In this document: piece after piece, positions 57,601-64,000 of the stretch
Position numbering within the stretch: the first letter of the stretch is position 1
Layout of the letters: the number at the start of each line of letters is the position of its first letter
Source of the DNA: Sepiola atlantica
Taxonomy: Eukaryota; Mollusca; Cephalopoda; Sepiida; Sepiolidae
NCBI GenBank assembly: GCA_963556195.1
Contig: OY744532.1
Coordinates: 81,682,234-81,746,233 of the forward strand
Reading direction: 5' to 3'
DNA length: 64,000 nucleotides
The notes under the pieces: generated by a model
Told to the model about the DNA's origin: nothing
Seen by the model: the letters and a program-made list of their open reading frames with translations, nothing else
Database searches by the model: none
Made by a program: the position numbers and the translations under genes

Positions 57601-57727
57601 GCAGATTAGTCGTCCGAGGCTATAGCAATGCGATGTAGTTGCCGTAAGATGGAAAAGTGAAAAAAAATAAACAAAGAGAGAAAGTGAAACTCAAAACGAT
57701 TTATTAATAATTTCACGAAAAACTGAT

Positions 57728-57730
<3 letters not shown>

Positions 57731-57807
<77 letters not shown>
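57731..57807. repeat. (TA)n microsatellite
   Basis: About 38 TA units with one G. Confidence 0.97.
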
Positions 57808-59213
57808 CCGAAGCTATCTTCATAAACACACAAAACAGCTAAAATTAACATCACATATGAAACCAGTGGTTACATTTTAAAATGTTTAACATACTGCGAT
57901 TTTGTTCTATGATGCTATCCAGCGATACTGAATTTAAATCGTAAACAACTTCCCGGAACAATGCGAAAACGTTCTCTGCGCGTTTCTCCGCTGTCTTTGA
58001 AAAATTATTTTCGTTCTCTATCGTGTTTGTTTATTTGCTTTTGACACCTGAGGAGGATTCGACGAAGAATCGAAAACGGTCGTGAAACCTATGGTATCTT
58101 TATACATTTTCTTCTTGATTTTGATAGAGAAAAGCCTACCAGGAATATAAACAAATATGTAAAAAAAGGTATAAGTAAACAGACGAATTCTGTAATTTTT
58201 TACAAGATTTGCATATTTGGACATCATCATGAGAATACTTCTTATATACGTGTTATCGTATATGCTGTTTAATTATACAAGATATACCGTTAACATACTT
58301 AAAACTATACTTTAATGTAAACCTTCTATACTTTCTACAATTTATTGATATGTAAGACTTCTGATATCCTGATTTACATATTCCTTGCACAAATGTGTAA
58401 CCGCACGTCAAGGTCAAAAATAGACTCGGAGATAAACATGTGTGAGTTTGTCCGATGGACAGTTAAACACCACATTGAAAAAATTGCACATGATGGTAAA
58501 AACTGATCAGAATTGGATTATTTCAGATGACGGCACAGCAATAATTTAATTGCATTGAAGTGAACACGACCATGTTGTAGGAAGTTAGGAACAAGCACCG
58601 TAGTAGTGTGCCCATCAACCAAGTAGTTCTTGGATGGTAACTTAGCTCATTGAAGTTCCGTTTAGTTTTAGATATACAGATGAAGAAAAGAAGATCATTA
58701 ACAGTTGCTGCATCTAGTTTAGCTGTATAATGTTTTAAGTGGGGAACAAGAGAGTGCAGCCGAGTCGAGCATTTACTGTTAAAACACGATAGATATAGAC
58801 TGACAAGCCACGCCTCCCCTCTTGAACAGAGAAGAAAAAAGCCTACACTAGATTTGGAAGTAGGTATTTATGTCTATCACTCAATCTTAGTAACGTGTAT
58901 TCCTTGTTTAGACATAATTAACACATTTTAGGACATTCAAGGTTTTGTATTTTCTTAAAAGGGTCCATTCTACCATTGATATTTTTTCTTATCATTAAAG
59001 CTTAAATAGTGTTTGGACGGGAGGTATTAATTTTACATTCATTGTAAAAGTAAGATGTATAATTACATAACCTGCTTTTGAATGAGAATTCTGAACTACA
59101 TATGAAAGCATTCTTCTGTACGGGGTTTTATTCCATAGCTTTTGTTTCAAGATCTATGTACAAATTAATATGAAAGCCTTTGAATTTTTGGAAGTAAGTG
59201 TTTGACATATACA
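57808..59213. other. AT-rich DNA, nothing recognised
   Basis: A 70-codon minus frame at 58018-58230 has no motif. ACATCATCATGAGAATAC near 58222 is unremarkable. No repeat match seen. Confidence 0.5.
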
Positions 59214-59269
59214 TATATATATATATATGATAATTTTATTTACACGGACATGTACAAAAACTGCGACAC

Positions 59270-59460
59270 TGGCATGTCGATGTTATCGATCAACAGTTAC
59301 TATAAACTGAGATCTCATCAGGGAGAGTAAGAATCTGATCTTAACCTCAGATCATATTTGGGTTCTCTCTAAAAATGATCTGAGGTTAAGATCGGATTCT
59401 AACTCTACCTGATGAGATCTCAGTGTATAGTAACTGTTGATCGATAACATTGACATGCCA
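59270..59460. repeat. 191-nt near-perfect hairpin
   Basis: The left arm 59270-59355 (TGGCATGTCGATGTTATCGA…) and right arm 59375-59460 (…TCGATAACATTGACATGCCA) are 86 bp each with about five mismatches, around a 19-nt loop. The outer flank and left arm recur as a half-copy at 11693-11775, so this is a repeat family member. It has the size of a small foldback MITE. Confidence 0.93.
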
Positions 59461-59556
<96 letters not shown>

Positions 59557-59562
59557 ATATAT
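59461..59562. repeat. (CT)n-(TA)n compound microsatellite
   Basis: About 21 CT units pass into TA with a TTTA interruption, directly abutting the hairpin. Confidence 0.97.
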
Positions 59563-61061
59563 AAGGAGTGATGTATTTTCCTAGACGATTCGAATAAATA
59601 CTGACATCCATTATGGAGTTTTGACGATATGGTTTTATTTAAATACAAATGAGCCATAATTATGCGTTTTGAACATTTAAATTTGTAAATTGTGTAGCAT
59701 TTTAATACACAGTTTAATAATTTCATATTTCTGAATAGAATTTAGTTTATTATATTTAATATACTCGACACTATAAGGCGTTGCTATACTATTTTAAGTC
59801 GATTATTACATGAATGCTTTCGATAGAATTAGTTTTGCTAATATTCATTATTTGTATACTTAGTAATATTACTACTAGTAATAGTAGTAGTAATACTCGT
59901 AGTAGCAATTACATTTAATTGACGCTCCTCATTAGAAGTCGGGCATTTCAATACATCTTCATGGAAAATTTAATAGATGCCTCCTCCATAATTAGTAGTA
60001 ATTATCCATAGTGCTTTTATAATACTAGTAATATTAGTACTAGTTTACAATTGTAGTTGAAATACGAATAGTATTAGCAGTAAATTTAGTTATAGAAAAC
60101 ATCAATGTTGTATTAGTTACTGTATGCATTTGTTTCCGTATGAGAGACTGGTTATACGAAGTCTAGTGTTGCGCTGAATTTGGTGTTAATTGATCTAAGT
60201 TCATAAGCATTTTACAATTAAAATTAGTAATGTAGCAGTTCCATTTTCAGTAGTATTAGGATAATATTATTTTCCCCAGTGTTACACACATACCACTTTC
60301 TTTATACGCTACGAGATATTTAGTACACTTTCATTAAAGTTGCATTGAATATTACAAATGAGCTAAAACAGAAATACGACACAACCTGGTTATACTAATG
60401 CAAGACAAAAGAGATGTACACATGTTTAAATTGTTTATCATAAAATATAGGTGATTAAAATGAGTGAATCATAATACATTAGACAATTCGTTGTGTTTGG
60501 TGGCGCTGCACTATAGAAAAGAAAAAGCCTAAACTAAATCTTATGTTTAATTAGTTTTCAGTTTTTATCATTGATAACATATCTGAATTAATAGAGAGTT
60601 CAATGCCCATGTATTTAATATAGTGTGTTTGAAAAAAATATCTGCCTTTAGTACGTTTCGTGCATCATGCTAGTATACAGTCGTGCAAGAACGGAAATAC
60701 ATATATCAAATCGAAAATATGAAATGTGCATGTATGTATATATACATATAGTAAGTACAAATGCCAAAAATGAAAATATACTTCTACGTTATAAAATGAA
60801 CAATAAAATAATATATTAAAAGAATACGATATAAAGAAACAATGAAGCAAAAACAAAATCTAAACAATAATAAAAACACTGAAAAAGGAATAAGCGAACG
60901 TTGTCGTAATATGCAATTCGGCTATATTTGTAACGCGTTTCATGTGGTTGCCAAGCGTTGGACCGACTTCTGATGACAGCAACTTGCGGCTGATGTGAAA
61001 GACAAGTAGTAAGTAAATGTCTGGTCATCCTCTCAAAAAAGATGGATTACGCTATATATAT
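59563..61061. other. AT-rich DNA with interrupted TAG/TAC triplets
   Basis: 59868-60080 is loosely periodic in TAGTAATA/TACTAGTA triplets. No gene was recognised; minus frames at 60665-60856 and 60816-61028 are Phe/Tyr-rich and motif-free. Confidence 0.5.
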
Positions 61062-61062
61062 T

Positions 61063-61118
<56 letters not shown>

Positions 61119-61159
61119 TTATGTGTGTATATATATATATATATATATGTGTATATATT

Positions 61160-61206
<47 letters not shown>

Positions 61207-61245
61207 AGAGAGAGAAATATAGAGATAAAGAGAGAGAAGGAGAGA
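61062..61245. repeat. (TA)n tract with (GAGA) end
   Basis: TA units with TTTA, TGTG and TATG interruptions, then an irregular GAGA/AAAG stretch to about 61250. Confidence 0.95.
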
Positions 61246-61581
61246 GAAAGATGGAGAATGATGAATATATATATTTTGGGAGAGATTTCATGTTGCCAAT
61301 TAGGATAAACATCAGGTAGTCACTGGAAGTTGTTCTTTACAAGTACATAATGATAATTAAAGCACTGGAGGTCATTTTAACTAAATTTTATTAGAACTAA
61401 TTATAAACACTCGATTCCTCTTAAGCCTTTATGACGCATTTACATTGGAATTGGGTGTAGTCTAAAGAACGCCACGTGATGAACTACTAGTAACTATTAG
61501 ATGCTGACATTTTTCTTGATATCTGCGACTTGATATGATGTAAACAGTACTGGATGATCTCCCAAATAACAAAAGAATATA

Positions 61582-61584
<3 letters not shown>
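61246..61584. other. unrecognised spacer
   Basis: Nothing found. Confidence 0.5.
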
Positions 61585-61664
<80 letters not shown>

Positions 61665-61669
61665 ATATA
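61585..61669. repeat. (TA)n microsatellite
   Basis: About 38 TA units, a short GTGTG, then TATA to the MITE. Confidence 0.97.
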
Positions 61670-62045
61670 CAGGGTGGGCCAAAATAAGGGTCCTATCTTT
61701 AAATTTGAATAACTTGAATTTGAATAACTTCCACAAAATAAAAGTTAAACTCACCAAACTTTATGTGTGTGTAGACTGACCCTTCCGAGATTTTTTGAAA
61801 TAAACAAAACAAATTTTAGCCGAAAAACACTTCTTAAAACTTACAAAAACTAAAGTATTGTTTTTTACACTGTTTTGAGTTTTTTAAGCAAAAATAATGT
61901 TTTCTAAATGAGGGTACGATCCTTAGGGATAATACGGCTCATGCTTACTTCGGAAGGGGTCCTTTACTTATTCTAAAAAAAAAAAAAAAAAATCAATAAA
62001 TAAAAAAGTTATGAATTTTTAAAAATAGGACCCTGTTTTTTGCCC

Positions 62046-62050
<5 letters not shown>
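61670..62050 (-). mobile_element. 381-bp MITE inserted in a TA tract, copy 2 (reverse)
   Basis: Reverse-complement copy of 43347-43728. It begins CAGGGTGGGCCAAAATAAGG plus GTCCTATCTTTAAATTTGAA and ends AAAATAGGACCCTG…GCCCACCCT. The same short transposase-like start (ATGAGCCGTATTATCCCTAA, with the same early stop) is present on the minus strand. Divergence from copy 1 is only a few percent by eye. TA repeats flank both ends. Confidence 0.88.
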
Positions 62051-62086
<36 letters not shown>

Positions 62087-62098
62087 GTATACATATGT

Positions 62099-62152
<54 letters not shown>
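62051..62152. repeat. (TA)n tract with ACATATGTAT variants
   Basis: TA units with TACATATG interruptions. Confidence 0.95.
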
Positions 62153-62154
<2 letters not shown>

Positions 62155-63018
62155 GACTATACCTTGTGATACTTATATAGGCAAACGTTTATGATGAATT
62201 ATGAATGGGTAAGATGATGAAAGGGAACACCAATGTAGACACTTTATCAGTCGTCTGTGTCGATTCAGACCACAAATACACCAACTGGTGAATATTTAAA
62301 TATTTTATGAGAGTAGATAGTTATAAATGTAAGTAAACGAAAACGAATTCTGAGAGGAATTCGAAAGACGAGTGAACAGTTTTAAGAGATTATTGTTTAA
62401 CTATTTGTGAAAAAAATGTGTTGATATTATCGGACGTCAAGTACCTAATTACGATGCTTATTACGGCTAAAAACAAAAGCATAGACAATAGATTCGCAAC
62501 ATCTCAACTGAAAAATTAATGCAAAAAGTTAAAAAAGCAAATAAACAAAGTTTTGAAAGAGTCGCATCAACAAACTTTAGAGAAACCGGAAGATGCACGA
62601 ACACTTTGTCCAGACAAGAAGAGTCAGGTTATTTACTCTTAATAAATGAATATCGCGGCGGTGCTTTGTGTTCATTTCCTCTCAATGTCTCGACCCAATC
62701 ATTCCTACTACATACACCCGCAAAGAGCATCACTTAAAATGCTGAGATCAATATATGTATTCGTCTAGCCAATGCATATCATTACGATGAGGGGTTTTGT
62801 TTTCTCCTGAAAGAAAGAAACTCCTCCCTTGTTTCCGTAAACATTATTATTCATGTTTTTTTGGCTATAGTCGCGACGCTAGCAATTTGCCGATAGCTAC
62901 CTGTACATATGCAGCGCCTAGTATCCTCAAATGGTAACCCATCTAATACTGAGCACACTAAACGTCGCTAACCTTCAGTGATCGAGAAGGGAGCGCAGTA
63001 CAAAAGTGATTATGTCGT
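62153..63018. other. AT-rich DNA, nothing firm
   Basis: A + frame at 62519-62737 (72 codons) lacks any motif I know. No repeat match. Confidence 0.45.
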
Positions 63019-63038
63019 GTATATATATATATAAATAA

Positions 63039-63075
<37 letters not shown>

Positions 63076-63212
63076 TATATAAATATATATACATATATAC
63101 ATATATATACATATATATATACATATATATATACATATATACATACATATACATGTATATATACATATATATTAATATACATATACATATATATACATAT
63201 ATATTAATATAC

Positions 63213-63243
<31 letters not shown>
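63019..63243. repeat. (TA)n tract with TACA variants
   Basis: Irregular TATACA and TTAATA interruptions. The Met/Tyr/Ile frames are artefacts. Confidence 0.95.
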
Positions 63244-63341
63244 ACAATCCTTAAATAGGGTTACATTTGAGAGAGATGTGTTAAAAAGATTAGCTATGAG
63301 ACTTGCTATTATCTCAACAAATTCTTCTTTTTCATATATAG

Positions 63342-63444
63342 ATATTTAATCAGGGTCGCAGTGGTGTAATATATTGCATTGTTTTACTGCGATTTTTTGC
63401 AACGTGTCTGCTTAGGGTATAAGATCTTATACCCTGATTAAATA
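63342..63444. repeat. 103-bp inverted-repeat element
   Basis: ATATTTAATCAGGGT at the left (63343-63357) is inverted at the right as ACCCTGATTAAATAT (63431-63445). The right half also contains a perfect 22-bp palindrome AGGGTATAAGATCTTATACC plus CT at 63414-63435. It may be a tiny MITE. TA repeats follow. Confidence 0.65.
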
Positions 63445-63445
63445 T

Positions 63446-63459
63446 ATATATATATATAC

Positions 63460-63529
<70 letters not shown>
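63446..63529. repeat. (TA)n microsatellite
   Basis: TA units with two TACA interruptions. Confidence 0.96.
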
Positions 63530-63532
<3 letters not shown>

Positions 63533-64000
63533 CAAATTGTTAAGATAATACTAAGTCTCTATTTACGGATTTCTCTTACGTGTATTTCATATCATCTTAC
63601 ACTTTTAAAACACCAATTATTCTTATGATAAGATATCATTTACATCAGTTTTACCTTAACATAGAGTTTTCTCGACTGTCCAGTTAAGACTCTTATTGCT
63701 TTATAAAACTTAATATGAGACAAACTAGCAAATATATTTCTGATTTATTCCGATTAATTTTTGGGTGCTCGCATTCGGTGTACCAATTTCCTGCAAAATC
63801 CTATGTTGTGTTTATCCTACCTAGTTCCTCTGTCTTCTTTCCTCTTATCGCCTTTACCCTTCAGTCTACCGCTTCCACTATACTAGCTCAGTAAGTGTGG
63901 AAGTTAAAAAAGAAAAAGATAATAAATAAAATTATAAAAAGTAGAATAAAAAATAAAAAAAGAATGTGTCACCAACTTGTCATATTTCAATGTACCATGA
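63530..64000. other. AT-rich DNA, nothing recognised
   Basis: No gene, RNA gene or shared repeat was found at this end of the window. Confidence 0.5.

Overview
The window reads as intergenic or intronic DNA from an AT-rich animal genome, most likely a coleoid cephalopod of the octopus type. That assignment is an inference. It rests on more than forty (TA)n microsatellites, many over 60 bp, on tRNA-headed SINEs with a shared central core, and on a Penelope-like element, jockey/CR1-type and RTE-type LINE fragments and mariner-type elements in one 64-kb stretch. No complete host gene, rRNA or tRNA gene could be recognised. Nearly all long open frames are microsatellite translations (runs of Tyr/Ile) or pieces of decayed transposons.

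Layout. 1-8.9 kb: microsatellites, a 75-bp tandem repeat, a 140-nt hairpin and a G-rich segment with a 100-bp duplication. 8.9-11.3 kb: a 5'-truncated, frameshifted Penelope-like element (reverse transcriptase motif, then a GIY-YIG endonuclease) followed by a diverged tandem array. 12.8-14.5 kb: the 3' end of a LINE and a 610-bp foldback element with a G4-capable loop. 14.6-22 kb: mostly featureless AT-rich DNA plus one copy of a dispersed repeat. 22-30 kb: hairpin, LINE fragments, a GC-richer candidate exon (24.4-24.8 kb) and tRNA-type SINEs. 31-36.6 kb: two SINEs whose 5' head matches the start of U2 snRNA, more tRNA-type SINEs, a 1-kb foldback built from two inverted copies of the dispersed repeat, and an unidentified decayed coding region. 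37.9-42.7 kb: another copy of the dispersed repeat and a 3.1-kb DNA transposon with terminal inverted repeats, a broken transposase-like gene that keeps an intron, and an internal tandem array of the SINE body. 42.7-51.8 kb: two different MITE families, a LINE reverse transcriptase relic, a perfect 38-bp-arm hairpin and a 1263-bp mariner element. 51.8-55.5 kb: a second, longer, decayed copy of the same transposon family. 55.5-64 kb: hairpins, a candidate exon, a second copy of the 380-bp MITE and more microsatellites.

How it works together. There is no operon or pathway. The window is a record of mobile elements that repeatedly landed in or beside (TA)n tracts. The most interesting items are the U2-snRNA-headed SINE, the intron-containing hAT-like transposon present twice in the same orientation, and the unusual density of long near-perfect hairpins that would form double-stranded RNA if transcribed.
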